NCBI RefSeq assembly: GCF_016863275.1
Contig: NZ_BOOO01000040.1
Coordinates: 113,883 to 177,882, forward strand
DNA: 64,000 bases
Source of the DNA: Planotetraspora mira
GTDB lineage: Bacteria; Actinomycetota; Actinomycetes; Streptosporangiales; Streptosporangiaceae
Reading direction: 5' to 3'
Position numbers and translations under genes: made by a program
Notes under the pieces: generated by a model
What the model was told of the DNA's origin: nothing
The model's input: the letters and a program-made list of their open reading frames with translations, nothing else
Databases searched by the model: none
Part shown: one piece after another, positions 25,307-33,977 of the stretch
How the letters are laid out: each line of letters starts with the position of its first letter
Position numbering within the stretch: the stretch's first letter is position 1

Positions 25307-26395
25307 TCACGTCCCCGCGGCCAGATCGCGATCCACGATCACCGCGATCTTGCCCAGCGCTCCGCCGCCCTCCTTCAGCGAAAGCAGTCCGGTGCTGATC
25401 GCCTCGACGGTGCTGTCGACGGTCTGGCTGACGTGCGGGACCACGAGCCCCTTCGTCGCCCACTCCATCGCCAGGTCCATCCCGCGCTGGAGGAAGCCGC
25501 GCGCCTCGCCGTCGAGCATGGCGGGTTCGGAGAAGTAGCGCAGCAGGTTGACGTTGACATGCCTGGCTCCGCGCTCGGCCAGGATGGCGTCCACCGGGCT
25601 GTGCGTCTCGGCCAGGCGGGTCGTCCTGCCGGGGCCGACACCGAGCACGATCCAGCTGCCACCCCGCCGGACGGTCTTCGCGGTCTCGGCGAAGCTCTGC
25701 TCGTTGTAGGTGGCGTCGAAGACCAGGTCGACTCCCCGGCCGTGCGTCAACTCCGCGATCTCGACCGCGACGTCGTCACGCTTGTAGTCGAAGACGAAGT
25801 GCGCGCCGGACTGCCGGGCCAGCGCGATCGACTGCGGCCTGCCACCGCTGCTGATCACCGTCCCGGCGTCCAGGGCACGTGCCGCCATCTGCACGGCCAG
25901 ATGACCGACACCGCCCCCGCCGCCCGGTACGTAGACCGTGGCACCGGCTTGGACGGCCCCGTAGAGACCCGCGAAAGCCGAGAGGAAGCACATGGGAAGC
26001 GCCGCCGCGTCACGGAAACTCACGGACGACGGCTTGTGGACGGTGAGGAACCGCGGTGCGACGGCGTATGAGCCGCCGTCGCCACCCGTCGCGGCCCAGC
26101 CCCCGTCACCGTTCAGGCCGGCCATGGCGGCCACCTCGTCACCGACGGCCACGCCCTCCACGTCACGGCCCACGCCGGCCACCACGCCGGCGAGGTCGAA
26201 ACCGAGCACGACGGGAGGCGTCCGTCCCATGAAGTTGAGGTCGGCCAGCTTGTACTCCAGCGGGTTGAGCGACGAAGCGGCGACGCGGATCAGCACCTCG
26301 TCGGCCGTCGGCCGCGGGACGGGAACGCGTACCGCCTCAAGTGGCAGCCCGGCGCGGTCCCTCGTGTAACCGACACCGAGAAACGTCTGCTTCAT
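25307..26395 (-). CDS. Zinc-independent quinone oxidoreductase-like MDR protein
   Basis: A 362-residue medium-chain dehydrogenase/reductase. N-terminal GroES-like domain (VLIRVAASSLNPLEYKL, then VLGFDLAGVV, lacking the Cys/His zinc ligands) and a Rossmann domain with YVPGGGGGVGHLAVQMA (about residues 150-165). Family members reduce quinones or enones with NADPH. The ATG at 26395 has GAGGTGG at a usual distance; a GTG three codons upstream is possible. Together with the DUF302 gene just upstream (15 bp apart) it forms a unit divergent from the HxlR gene at 27313. Confidence 0.9.
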   Translation of the reverse strand: MKQTFLGVGYTRDRAGLPLEAVRVPVPRPTADEVLIRVAASSLNPLEYKLADLNFMGRTPPVVLGFDLAGVVAGVGRDVEGVAVGDEVAAMAGLNGDGGWAATGGDGGSYAVAPRFLTVHKPSSVSFRDAAALPMCFLSAFAGLYGAVQAGATVYVPGGGGGVGHLAVQMAARALDAGTVISSGGRPQSIALARQSGAHFVFDYKRDDVAVEIAELTHGRGVDLVFDATYNEQSFAETAKTVRRGGSWIVLGVGPGRTTRLAETHSPVDAILAERGARHVNVNLLRYFSEPAMLDGEARGFLQRGMDLAMEWATKGLVVPHVSQTVDSTVEAISTGLLSLKEGGGALGKIAVIVDRDLAAGT

Positions 26396-26410
26396 GTCCG
26401 CCACCCACCT

Positions 26411-26965
26411 CTACCTCGTACGGGCGTCCGCCGGGACGAGCCGTTCCGGCACGGGCACGCCGAGGTAGTCGAGGAGGGCGGCGACCTTCCGGTCGAGTTC
26501 GACGCCGACGGCCGCTATCTCGGGATCGCCGAAGGAGGCGAACTGCGCGCTCGGCTGGTCGAAGGCGAAGCGCGTCACCCCACGGGCGTCCTCGTAGATC
26601 GTGGTGCGCAGAGGCGCGTAGAGCAGAACACCGGGATCGTGGTGGAACATCCGCTGGGCGATGGTGTGGTTGCCCATCAGGTACTGCACGCTGTGCCACC
26701 GGTCACCGGAGCCTTGCATGATCGCCGTGTTGTCCAGGCTCCAGAAGATCATGAAGCCGTGAGGCGCGTTTTCCCCTGCGGCTCGCAGAACGGCGTCCCA
26801 GTCGGAACCGGAATGACGCAGGCGTTCGTACTCCGCCATGTCGAGCGGCGGCACCGCCCGCTCGTAGCTCTCCCGGAAGGCCGCGAATGGCATGCCTGTG
26901 TCCACGGTCAGCCGGTGGACCTCGCGCGCGACGTCCTGGACAGGGTGGGCCTTGATAGCCGTCAT
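26411..26965 (-). CDS. DUF302-domain protein
   Basis: A 184-residue soluble protein. The second half carries the DUF302 pattern: YLMGNHTIAQRMFHHDPGVL, then PLRTTIYEDARGVTRFAFDQPS and FGDPEIAAVGVELDRKVAALL. The first 80 residues are a linked domain with an HGFMIFWSLDN stretch. DUF302 proteins are found beside redox enzymes and regulators; no activity is established. First gene of the two-gene operon with the quinone oxidoreductase; the ATG at 26965 follows a GGGGGAAT ribosome-binding stretch. Confidence 0.85.
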   Translation of the reverse strand: MTAIKAHPVQDVAREVHRLTVDTGMPFAAFRESYERAVPPLDMAEYERLRHSGSDWDAVLRAAGENAPHGFMIFWSLDNTAIMQGSGDRWHSVQYLMGNHTIAQRMFHHDPGVLLYAPLRTTIYEDARGVTRFAFDQPSAQFASFGDPEIAAVGVELDRKVAALLDYLGVPVPERLVPADARTR

Positions 26966-27103
26966 GGTGATTCCCCCTTCACCAGTGCGGCCGGTCCGGC
27001 ATCCCGCTCCGTGGGCGGGACCGGGACATGGGCGTCGCCGTACTGTAGGGCGCCGTTCTCGGCGTCTGCCGCAGGACGGTTCCGCGTTCCGCGACCAGCC
27101 TGA

Positions 27104-27118
27104 CTTTCAAAACGAAAG
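27104..27118. promoter_or_regulatory. Inverted repeat upstream of the DUF302 operon
   Basis: CTTTCAAAACGAAAG, 5-bp arms around AAAAC, about 140 bp from the DUF302 start. Possible HxlR operator. Confidence 0.3.
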
Positions 27119-27269
27119 CTATTTCTACCTGCGACGTTACGTCTTCGGTTTGTCAGGTGCAAGCCAGGCTGTGTGGGAGCGGCGGTGGCGCGGCGAGTGG
27201 CGCGACGCCGCATGCCAGGTCGAAGCGCCATGGCGCGAAGGCCGCCCCCTTCCGGCCTCCTGGGCTAGA

Positions 27270-27288
27270 CTTGCTTAATGCAAGCCAG
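27270..27288. promoter_or_regulatory. Candidate HxlR operator before the HxlR gene
   Basis: CTTGCTTAATGCAAG (27270-27284) is an inverted repeat; TGCAAGCCAG at 27279-27288 recurs at 27158-27167. The palindrome ends about 30 bp before the GTG start. Confidence 0.4.
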
Positions 27289-27312
27289 TGTTGGGCTCGA
27301 GAGGAGGCTGAT

Positions 27313-27810
27313 GTGAGGACAGCGCCACAGGTGTCCGTTCCCTGCCCGATCGGCCGCGCCGCCGGCCTGCTGGGCGAGCGGTGGACGCTGCTCATCCTGC
27401 GTAACGCCAACCTGGGCACCACCCGCTTCGACGCCTTTCGCGCGGAGCTCGGCATCGCCGAGAACATCCTGTCCAACAGGCTCGCCCGCCTGGTCGAGGC
27501 CGGCGTGCTCATGCGGGTGCCGTACCACGACGGGGGGCGCACCCGGCAGGAGTACCGGCTCACGACCGCGGGGGCCGAGGTGCTGCCGGTGCTGCACGCT
27601 CTGGCCGTCTGGGGCGAGGAGCACACCAAGCCGGCCGAGCCGACCGGCTCGATGCAGGTGATCCACCAGCGGTGCGGCCAGGTCACGACCCCGGGCAGGG
27701 TGTGTGACGGCTGCGGCGAGCTCGTCCGGCGCGAGGAGGAGGCGTGGGTACGCCCCTGGCTCTCCCCCGACCCGATCATCCTGGCCAGCCCGGTCACCAC
27801 CGGCACCTGA
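27313..27810 (+). CDS. HxlR-family transcriptional regulator
   Basis: The GTG at 27313 is preceded by GAGGAGG. The 165-residue product has the HxlR winged helix (CPIGRAAGLLGERWTLLILRNA, then GIAENILSNRLARLVEAGVL and RQEYRLTTAGAEVL) and a C-terminal extension with two Cys pairs (HQRCGQ and VCDGCGELV), a possible zinc or thiol site absent from the HxlR at 14060. It is divergent from the DUF302/quinone oxidoreductase unit, likely its target; quinone or electrophile sensing would fit. Confidence 0.9.
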   Translation: MRTAPQVSVPCPIGRAAGLLGERWTLLILRNANLGTTRFDAFRAELGIAENILSNRLARLVEAGVLMRVPYHDGGRTRQEYRLTTAGAEVLPVLHALAVWGEEHTKPAEPTGSMQVIHQRCGQVTTPGRVCDGCGELVRREEEAWVRPWLSPDPIILASPVTTGT

Positions 27811-28060
27811 CTTCCGGGTGCCCGCCGGACCAGCGGGCGGCTCCATGTCATGGACGTGTCAAGGGCCGCCGTGCTGAACGCGCACGTGATCGCCACCGTG
27901 CTGCGGGCGCGCCCCAAAGGTGCACCTTCGCGTTGTTCGCCGTGGAAGGACCTGCAACGTCCAGCACCTTCCGCTTTCCCCACCGACGGCCCCCGAAGCC
28001 CACAAGAAGGGGCCGGCAGTGGCAGCGGCAGCAGGGTTCGCGACTACGGTCAGCGTGGCG

Positions 28061-28143
28061 TTCAGGGTAGCCATGAACGACGTTTGGTGACGTGCGGGTC
28101 GTTCGGCTACATGCACGACGTGTCGTCCCCGGATGGTCCCCAA
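28061..28143. repeat. Dispersed ~100-bp repeat, copy 2 (shorter)
   Basis: Begins TTCAGGGTAGCCATG and ends GGATGGTCCCCAA; corresponds to the last 80 bp of the copies at 11165 and 62515. The rest of the 27811-28184 gap shows no gene. Confidence 0.7.
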
Positions 28144-28184
28144 TCCCCTGTACGTCTCGGCCTGTAGGCGGAGTTTCGACGATC

Positions 28185-28616
28185 TCATTCAGAGCTGACG
28201 GTCTCCCCGCCCCATTCCTCGGGGGCAACGTCGGCCAGCGTCTCCGAGAACGTCCACTGATGACCCGCAGTGTCTTGGGCCGTGTACTGCCTCTCGCCGT
28301 ACTCGAAATCCGTCGGCTCCATGAGGATGACCGCACCGTGCGCCCGTGCTCGTTCGCAGTGGGCCCGCGCGTTCTCCACGCGTACGGTCACCGAATGGGT
28401 GACCTCGCCGGAACGGGGAGGACGCCGATCATGTCGGACATCGCCGACGATGACGGCACCGTCGCCGAACCGGAGTTGAGCGCGATGGTTCTCGCCGATC
28501 CGCACTCGCTCGACGAACCCGAAGGCCCCGGACAGCCAGGCCACCGCCTCGCGTACGTCAGGATAGATCAGGACCGGTATCACCGTTGCCGCTGGAATAG
28601 AGCGGTTGGCCTTCAT
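28185..28616 (-). CDS. VOC/glyoxalase-fold protein
   Basis: About 143 residues from the ATG at 28616 (longer starts at 28634 or 28670 are open). The sequence VIPVLIYPDVREAVAWLSGAFGF, then GDGAVIVGD and VRVENARAHCERARAHGA, ending AQDTAGHQWTFSE, follows the vicinal-oxygen-chelate fold; such small members often bind metal-chelating drugs such as bleomycin, or are dioxygenase-like. The metal ligands cannot be fixed from sequence alone. It stands alone next to repeat copy 2. Confidence 0.85.
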   Translation of the reverse strand: MKANRSIPAATVIPVLIYPDVREAVAWLSGAFGFVERVRIGENHRAQLRFGDGAVIVGDVRHDRRPPRSGEVTHSVTVRVENARAHCERARAHGAVILMEPTDFEYGERQYTAQDTAGHQWTFSETLADVAPEEWGGETVSSE

Positions 28617-28701
28617 GGCCACCCATTGAACCATCGCCGCGCCCGGTCGAGTCACGGCTTTCCGGGACACAGCAGCCCGGCCGGTTGTCTTAGGAAGCGG
28701 C

Positions 28702-28773
28702 TACTGATCTGCCCTCCTCTGAGCTGGGAAACAGGGGCTGCTGCTCAGCGCCGGTCGAGTCCCCGTGACTTCC
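28702..28773. repeat. Dispersed ~70-bp repeat (second type), copy 2
   Basis: Matches 17366-17438 (CTCTGAGCTGGGAAAC, GGTCGAGTCCCCG). It overlaps the last ten codons of the MmyB-like regulator, so the tail of that protein is partly repeat-encoded. Confidence 0.6.
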
Positions 28774-29692
28774 CGTCAGTCCCCGCTGATCGCTGTGCCT
28801 GGTTGGTCGTGGACGGATGCGCGGCAGGCTCGGGTGCGGTCATGTCCAGCAGGAGCATCGCGTCGTGGTCGGGCGTGCCAGGTTCGGTGACGTAGACGCC
28901 GAGGCGCTGGCCGGGGGTGCCCTCCAGGTGCATGGACTGGGTGTTGAGCGTGATGAGGCCCACGTGCGGATGGTGGAAGGTCTTGTGACTGTGCTTGCGG
29001 CCGGTCACGTCATAGCGCTCCCACAGCTTGGCGAAGTCGGCGCTCTTCAGCAGCAGTTCGCCGACCAGGCTGGTCAGGTCGGGTGCATCGGGCGCGGTGC
29101 CGGCGGCGGCGCGAAGGCGGGAGACGCAGGCGCGTACTTGGTTGTCCCAGTCGGGGAACAACCTGTGGGCGGTGGGGTGGAGGAACAGGTAGCGAGCGAG
29201 GTTGCGCTGCTTGGTGGGCCAGTCGTCCAAACCCGCGTACAGCGCCAGTCCGCCGTGGTTCCAGGCCAGGAGGTCCATGCTGCGGCTGATGATGTAGGCG
29301 GGACTGGGGCGCATCGTCTCCAGAAGCAGCTTCAGGTGGGGGCGCACGGTGCGGCTGGGGGCGGGAGGCGGCTCGGGTGCGTAGTGGGCGGCACGGGCTG
29401 CCAGCTCCCGCAGATGGTGGTGCTCCTGGTCGTCGAGGTGCAGGGCCCGGGCGAGGGCGTCGAGGATGGAGGGGCTGGGGCGGGTTTCCTTGCCTCGCTC
29501 GAGACGTATGTAGTAGTCGATGCTGATCCCGGACAGGGTGGCCAACTCTTCCCGTCGCAGGCCCGGGGTGCGGCGCAAGCCGGTGCCCACGGTGAGGCCG
29601 ACCTGTTCCGGGCTGGTCTGGGTGCGGCGGGCGCGCAGGAAGCGGCCCAACTCCATGCCACCGCCGCCGCTGGTGCCGGGCTCGTGTGCCAT
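28745..29692 (-). CDS. MmyB-like XRE-family regulator
   Basis: A 315-residue regulator. N-terminal HTH_31/XRE domain (LGRFLRARRTQTSPEQVGL, then GLRREELATLSGISIDYYIRLERG, residues about 15-75) and a MmyB ligand-binding PAS-like domain (about 110-285, with MDLLAWNHGGLALY, NLARYLFLHPTAHRLFPDW and HPHVGLITLNTQSMHL). MmyB-like regulators often control a neighbouring oxidoreductase; here the aldo/keto reductase at 29920 is divergent and 228 bp away. The last residues (DGKSRGLDRR) come from the dispersed repeat. Confidence 0.92.
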   Translation of the reverse strand: MAHEPGTSGGGGMELGRFLRARRTQTSPEQVGLTVGTGLRRTPGLRREELATLSGISIDYYIRLERGKETRPSPSILDALARALHLDDQEHHHLRELAARAAHYAPEPPPAPSRTVRPHLKLLLETMRPSPAYIISRSMDLLAWNHGGLALYAGLDDWPTKQRNLARYLFLHPTAHRLFPDWDNQVRACVSRLRAAAGTAPDAPDLTSLVGELLLKSADFAKLWERYDVTGRKHSHKTFHHPHVGLITLNTQSMHLEGTPGQRLGVYVTEPGTPDHDAMLLLDMTAPEPAAHPSTTNQAQRSAGTDGKSRGLDRR

Positions 29693-29919
29693 TTGTTCAG
29701 TGTCGCATCGCGCTGACCTGCCCGGGCCCCGCCGTGGGGGGCCCTGTCATTACCCCGAACGGCCCGGCCTGCCGTCTGCGCCGAAAGACGGCGAAGGTGG
29801 GATCACGGCCGCCTTGCAGCCGTGACGCGTCGGCATGCGACTCCCCAACGCTGACCGGCGCCCGAACCCGACCACACGAAGGGCCCGAAGGGCCCGCACG
29901 CTGGGAAAGGACACACACT

Positions 29920-30900
29920 GTGGAGTACACCCGTTTGGGAACGTCGGGGCTGAAGGTCAGCCGCATCGCGTTGGGCTGCATGAGCTTCGGCGACCCTGCC
30001 AAGCGGCTGCCGTGGGTGCTTGACGACCACGCGGCCGAGCCGATCTTCCGGCAGGCCGTCGACCTGGGCATCACGTTCTGGGACACCGCGAACATCTACG
30101 GCTTGGGCACTTCGGAGGAGATCGTCGGGCGAGCTCTCAGAAAGTACGTCCAGCGCGACGACGTCGTGCTGGCCACCAAGCTGTTCCAGCCGATGCACCA
30201 GGGGCCGGGCGGGGCGGGCCTGTCCCGCAAGGCCGTCATGGAACAGGTGGACGCCTCCCTGAGACGCCTGGACACCGACTACATCGACCTCTACCAGATC
30301 CACCGCTTCGACCCCGGGACACCGGTCGAGGAGACGATGGAAGCCCTGCACGACGTGGTCAAGGTCGGCAAGGCCCGCTATATCGGGGCCTCGTCGATGT
30401 GGGCGTGGCAGTTCGCCACGATGCAGCACACCGCGCAGGCGGGCGGGTGGACCCGGTTCGTGTCCATGCAGGACCAGTACAGCCTGATTCACCGCGAGGA
30501 GGAGCGGGAGATGTTCGGCCTGCTCGCCGCCCAGGGCGTGGGAAGCATCCCCTGGAGCCCTCTGGCGGCGGGGCGGGTCGCGCGTCCTTGGGGGGAGCGG
30601 TCGACACGCCGCTCGCAGAGCGATCCCGTCGTCGATTTCCACGGCCGGCCGCTGTTCCTCGACAGCGACCAGGCCATCGTCGACACCGTGCAGCGGATCG
30701 CGGAGACCCGCAGCGTGCCGATGGCGCAGGTCGCGATGGCCTGGGTCCTCAAGAATCCCGTGGTCTCGGCGCCGATCGTGGGCCCCACCAAGCCCCACCA
30801 CCTGGCCGACGCCGCCGCCGCGCTCGACATCCAGCTCACCGACGAAGAGATCCGCTCGCTGGAAGAGCCCTACGTACCGCGTATGCCCACCTATTTCTGA
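29920..30900 (+). CDS. Aldo/keto reductase
   Basis: The GTG at 29920 follows GGAAAGGA and gives MEYTRLGTSGLKVSRIALGC, the classical family start; the open frame upstream is not used. The 326-residue TIM barrel holds the catalytic tetrad: Asp and Tyr in DTANIYGLGTSEEI, Lys in VLATKLF and His in YQIHRFD, with NADPH-binding residues near the C-terminus (VSAPIVGPTKPHHLADAA). Likely reduces aldehydes or ketones. Probably controlled by the divergent MmyB-like regulator. Confidence 0.93.
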   Translation: MEYTRLGTSGLKVSRIALGCMSFGDPAKRLPWVLDDHAAEPIFRQAVDLGITFWDTANIYGLGTSEEIVGRALRKYVQRDDVVLATKLFQPMHQGPGGAGLSRKAVMEQVDASLRRLDTDYIDLYQIHRFDPGTPVEETMEALHDVVKVGKARYIGASSMWAWQFATMQHTAQAGGWTRFVSMQDQYSLIHREEEREMFGLLAAQGVGSIPWSPLAAGRVARPWGERSTRRSQSDPVVDFHGRPLFLDSDQAIVDTVQRIAETRSVPMAQVAMAWVLKNPVVSAPIVGPTKPHHLADAAAALDIQLTDEEIRSLEEPYVPRMPTYF

Positions 30901-30990
30901 CGGCCCTTCCCTCCGGAGGCCAGGCCGCCGGAGCCTCTGGCCCGCAGCAGCGGCCGGGCCGCCGTCGGCGCCAGCCCGACAATCGCGTCA

Positions 30991-31372
30991 TGTGCCGGCC
31001 TTGCCCAGCCGCCGCCCGGCGCCCTCGCCGGCTCCCACAAGGTCGGACTCGGCGATGTCGTCGAAGCCGACAACGCTCACCTGGCCGGGAACGGGCACGC
31101 CCGCTTCCGCCAACGCCCGCAGTACGCCCAGCGCCATCTGGTCGTTGGCCACGAACACCGCGGTGACCCGGCCAGGAAGTGTCATCAGCAGCTTGCCTGC
31201 CTGATATCCCGATCGGGGACTGCAGTCTCCGATCAGCGCGTCCGGAACCTGCCGCCCTGCTGCACGGAGCGCGGCGCGCCAGCCTTGAAACCGTCCGTCG
31301 GCCTCCCGCCAGCCGGCGGGACCGGCGACATGCCACACGGTCTCATGCCCGAGTTCCAGTAAGTGGCCTGGC
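30991..31372 (-). pseudogene. LacI-family effector-domain fragment
   Basis: Minus-strand text HLLELGHETVWHVAGPAGWR, then GYQAGKLLMTLPGRVTAVFV and VANDQMALGVLRALAEAGV plus VSVVGFDDIAESD is the second half of a LacI effector domain, closely like the intact LacI that ends only 25 bp upstream of it (31397). HTH, first lobe and the extreme C-terminus are missing. It is the left-over of a duplicated or recombined LacI gene and lies directly downstream of its relative. Confidence 0.8.
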
Positions 31373-31396
31373 GCCGGGTACAACAGGTGCCGCCAG

Positions 31397-32431
31397 CTAG
31401 CCAGGCGGCGGCGCGGTGGTGCGGCGCACGATGAGAGTGGGCTGAACGGTCGGGTCCGGCATGGGGAGCTTTGCGCCTTTCGGGTGACCAGCGTGCATGC
31501 GTCGTAGGAGTGCGGCCATGCAGCGGCGGCCGACCTCGTCGAAGTCCTGCCGGACCGTTGTAAGGGGCGGCACGAGGTATTCCGCCTCTGGGATGTCGTC
31601 GAATCCGACGACGCTGACGTCATCGGGCACGCGAATTCCGTGCTCGGCCAAGGCGCGCAGCAGGCCAAGCGCCAACTGGTCGTTGCCAGCGAAGATTGCC
31701 GTTACGTCGTTCCGTTCGGCAAGTTTCAGACCGGCTCGGTAGCCGGAACGGGCGCTCCAGCCGCCGCGAATAAGAGGAGGTGGGGCGATGCCAGCTTGCT
31801 CCAGGGCCGCACGCCAACCCTCGATGCGTCCTCGCGCGTCCAGCGAGTCGTCGGCTCCGGCGATGTGCCAGACAGTCCGGTGTCCCAGCTCCAGCAGGTG
31901 AGTGACTGCAAGCCGGGCTCCTGTGACTTGGTCCACCGAGATCGCCGGCACCGGTGCGCAGTTGTCCGGGGAGACTGCGACGGCGGCCATGCCTGAAGGA
32001 AAATGGCACAGTGCTGCGACGGCTGCGGTCTGCGGAGCGATGACGATCACGCCGTCGACTGATTGGTCGGCCAGCCGTCCGTACGCCGACAGTACGCCGT
32101 GGCGGTCGACGTGCTCTACCGTCGCGATGCTCAACCCGTAGCCCGACGCATGGGCGGCACGCTCGATGCCCAGCATCGTCGCGGCTGGTCCGTACAGGAC
32201 CGTGTTGAAGCTGATCACGCCGACAACCCGTGAACGCCCTCCAGCCAGGCCGCGCGCCAGCGCGTTGGGGTGGTAGTCGAGTTGGCGAACGGCCTGCAAT
32301 ACCCGCTCGCGGGTGGCGGGACTGACGCGTGGGTGTTCGTTGAGGACTCTCGACACCGTCTGGGAGGACACGCCCGCTAACCGGGCGACGTCGGTCATCA
32401 CCGCCGCCCTCCCGTGCCCTGCAGCTTCCAT
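31397..32431 (-). CDS. LacI-family transcriptional regulator (locus A, 1)
   Basis: A 344-residue repressor: HTH MTDVARLAGVSSQTVSRVLN (residues about 12-31), hinge and two-lobe sugar-binding domain (LARGLAGGRSRVVGVI; SVVGFDDIPEAEYLVPPLTTV). ATG at 32431 follows GGAGAA. It lies about 270 bp downstream of the second LacI gene, separated by an unidentified gene remnant. It may control locus A or respond to a related sugar. The fragment after its stop duplicates part of the same domain. Confidence 0.93.
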   Translation of the reverse strand: MEAAGHGRAAVMTDVARLAGVSSQTVSRVLNEHPRVSPATRERVLQAVRQLDYHPNALARGLAGGRSRVVGVISFNTVLYGPAATMLGIERAAHASGYGLSIATVEHVDRHGVLSAYGRLADQSVDGVIVIAPQTAAVAALCHFPSGMAAVAVSPDNCAPVPAISVDQVTGARLAVTHLLELGHRTVWHIAGADDSLDARGRIEGWRAALEQAGIAPPPLIRGGWSARSGYRAGLKLAERNDVTAIFAGNDQLALGLLRALAEHGIRVPDDVSVVGFDDIPEAEYLVPPLTTVRQDFDEVGRRCMAALLRRMHAGHPKGAKLPMPDPTVQPTLIVRRTTAPPPG

Positions 32432-32471
32432 GGCTGTTCTCCAATTCGACCGGCGAGCGAGCGCAATTCGA

Positions 32472-32680
32472 TCAGTACTTATAGCCCTGGACCGTGGCGT
32501 CGGTTAACGAGCTGATCGCCCCGAAGGTGCCGCGGCGGTAGGTGATGGGCCCGATGGTTGATTTCCTCATGTACGCATTCGGGGGCGTTTCGGCCCTACA
32601 GAGCACGTAGCCGCGCGGGACGATGCCGTGGTGGATGCCGACGAGCAGGTCCGGCAGAGTCCCGGTGGATCGCAGCGAAG
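32472..32680 (-). pseudogene. Unidentified 3' gene remnant between the two LacI genes
   Basis: One minus-strand frame, open from about 32680 to a stop at 32472, reads RSTGTLPDLLVGIHHGIVPR, then GYVLCRAETPPNAYMRKST and TYRRGTFGAISSLTDATVQ, a coherent protein C-terminus with no start codon context. It looks like the end of a glycosidase- or sialidase-like gene, but I cannot assign it. Its 5' part has been replaced by the LacI gene at 32700. Confidence 0.35.
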
Positions 32681-32699
32681 GGTGTCGTCAGCGGCTGGT

Positions 32700-33731
32700 T
32701 CACGTGCGGCGACCGGAATCGGCAGGCACGGCGGTGGAGGCGCGCGGGACAAGACGGCAAGGATGGGCCCGCTGACCATGCACCGGCTCGCCGTTCACGG
32801 CCGCCAGGAGCAACTCGGCGGCTGTCCGGCCGATTCCTTCCAGGTCCATGTCGATGCTGGTCAGCGCGGGCCGGGAGCCTTGAACCATGACATCCCAGTT
32901 GTCGAAGCCGACCAGGGCGACATCGCGGGGGATTTCCCGGCCGGCCTCGCGTAGCCCCTCCGCCACTCCGCGGGCTATCTGGTCGCTGCCGCAGAACACG
33001 GCATCGATGTCGGCTCCTGTGGAAAGCAGGATCCCGGCAGCCTGGCGACCCCAGGCCTCGCTCCACTCGCCGTACAAGGTCCTGGACGCAGGCTCGAGCC
33101 CCTCTGCGGTCAGAGTCTCCTCGGCTGCCGCCGCGCGAACCGTCGCCGAGTAGTGGTGCTCGGGACCGGTGACATGGACGATCCGGCGCCGGCCGATTGC
33201 GAGGAGGTGCTGTATGGCCCGGCGTGCACCATCGGCCTCGTCCGGGACAACCGAACAGTCCTGCGGGTCCGAGGAACTGATGAATGCGTACACCACAGGC
33301 ACCGGGAGATCCTCTCCGATCGGTGCGCGAGCTTGAGTACGCCGCCCGGTCACTATGATCCCATCGACCTTTCGGCTGAGAAGCGTGCGGACGTAGTACT
33401 GCTCGCGAATAGGGTCATCACGGGCATCACAGAGGAAGACCGACATCTGTCCTGCGCCGAGAGCGTCCTCGGCGCCGATCATCAGCGGGATGCTGAACCG
33501 GCCGATGCTGTCGGTTGTGATCATGCCTACCGTGTAGGTGCGCCCGCTGTGCAGGCTGCGCGCCGCCGCGTTTGCAACGAATCCCAACTGCTCGGCGGCC
33601 TGCTGGACGCGCAGACGCGTCTCGGGGCGCAGGGTGCCGCGACCGTTGAGCGCCTTTGATGCGGTTCCGGTGGAGACCCCGGCCAGTGTGGCCACTTCGT
33701 TGATCGTGGGTGGCCGAACGATGTTGCCCAG
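32700..33731 (-). CDS. LacI-family transcriptional regulator (locus A, 2), probable CTG start
   Basis: A 343-residue repressor with HTH PTINEVATLAGVSTGTASKALN. The first ATG/GTG-type codon of the frame (GTG at 33695) would cut the first helix of the HTH. A CTG at 33731, preceded by AAGGAGG at 5-nt spacing, gives the complete start LGNIVRPPTINEV; no other start fits the ribosome-binding site, so CTG initiation is proposed. The effector domain is intact (KVDGIIVTGRR; VALVGFDNWDVMVQGSRPALTSIDMDLEGIG). It is divergent from the locus A sugar-binding-protein gene and the best candidate for its regulator. Confidence 0.9.
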   Translation of the reverse strand: MGNIVRPPTINEVATLAGVSTGTASKALNGRGTLRPETRLRVQQAAEQLGFVANAAARSLHSGRTYTVGMITTDSIGRFSIPLMIGAEDALGAGQMSVFLCDARDDPIREQYYVRTLLSRKVDGIIVTGRRTQARAPIGEDLPVPVVYAFISSSDPQDCSVVPDEADGARRAIQHLLAIGRRRIVHVTGPEHHYSATVRAAAAEETLTAEGLEPASRTLYGEWSEAWGRQAAGILLSTGADIDAVFCGSDQIARGVAEGLREAGREIPRDVALVGFDNWDVMVQGSRPALTSIDMDLEGIGRTAAELLLAAVNGEPVHGQRAHPCRLVPRASTAVPADSGRRT

Positions 33732-33769
33732 TGTTTCCTCCTTGGTTTCCTAATGATGCTTTTTGGTCC

Positions 33770-33788
33770 GGTTAACGTGACTGTAACT
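33770..33788. promoter_or_regulatory. Candidate LacI operator in the locus A divergent region
   Basis: GGTTAACGTGACTGTAAC, with a GTTAACG core similar to the site at 39087 and the CG-centred LacI consensus, lies next to the regulator start. Confidence 0.3.
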
Positions 33789-33793
33789 ACCTA

Positions 33794-33823
33794 TTGACAT
33801 GGTCGCAAGGCCCAGCTTAGCGT
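33794..33823 (+). promoter_or_regulatory. Locus A promoter (TTGACA - 18 bp - TAGCGT)
   Basis: TTGACA (33794-33799) and TAGCGT (33818-33823) are spaced 18 bp, the same spacing as the three promoters of locus B. It would give a leader of about 145 nt before the binding-protein ATG. GCAATCGTTTTCC just downstream (33828) resembles the start of the locus C LacI upstream site and may be part of the operator. Confidence 0.5.
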
Positions 33824-33977
33824 CGGGGCAATCGTTTTCCTGATTTTCCGAACTCATCCTCAAGAGCTCCTGAACTTTCGTCCAGGCCCGTTGTGGTGGC
33901 CACGGCGGGAGGCAGGAAGCCGATGACACCCCGAACCGCATCCCACATCGCTTGACCCCCCGTGCAAAGGGATCGCC

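Noticed and set aside
32501..32514. GGTTAACGAG-type LacI operator between the two LacI genes
   Set aside because: Lies within the coding pattern of the gene remnant and far from any promoter; similarity to the 33770 site is short.
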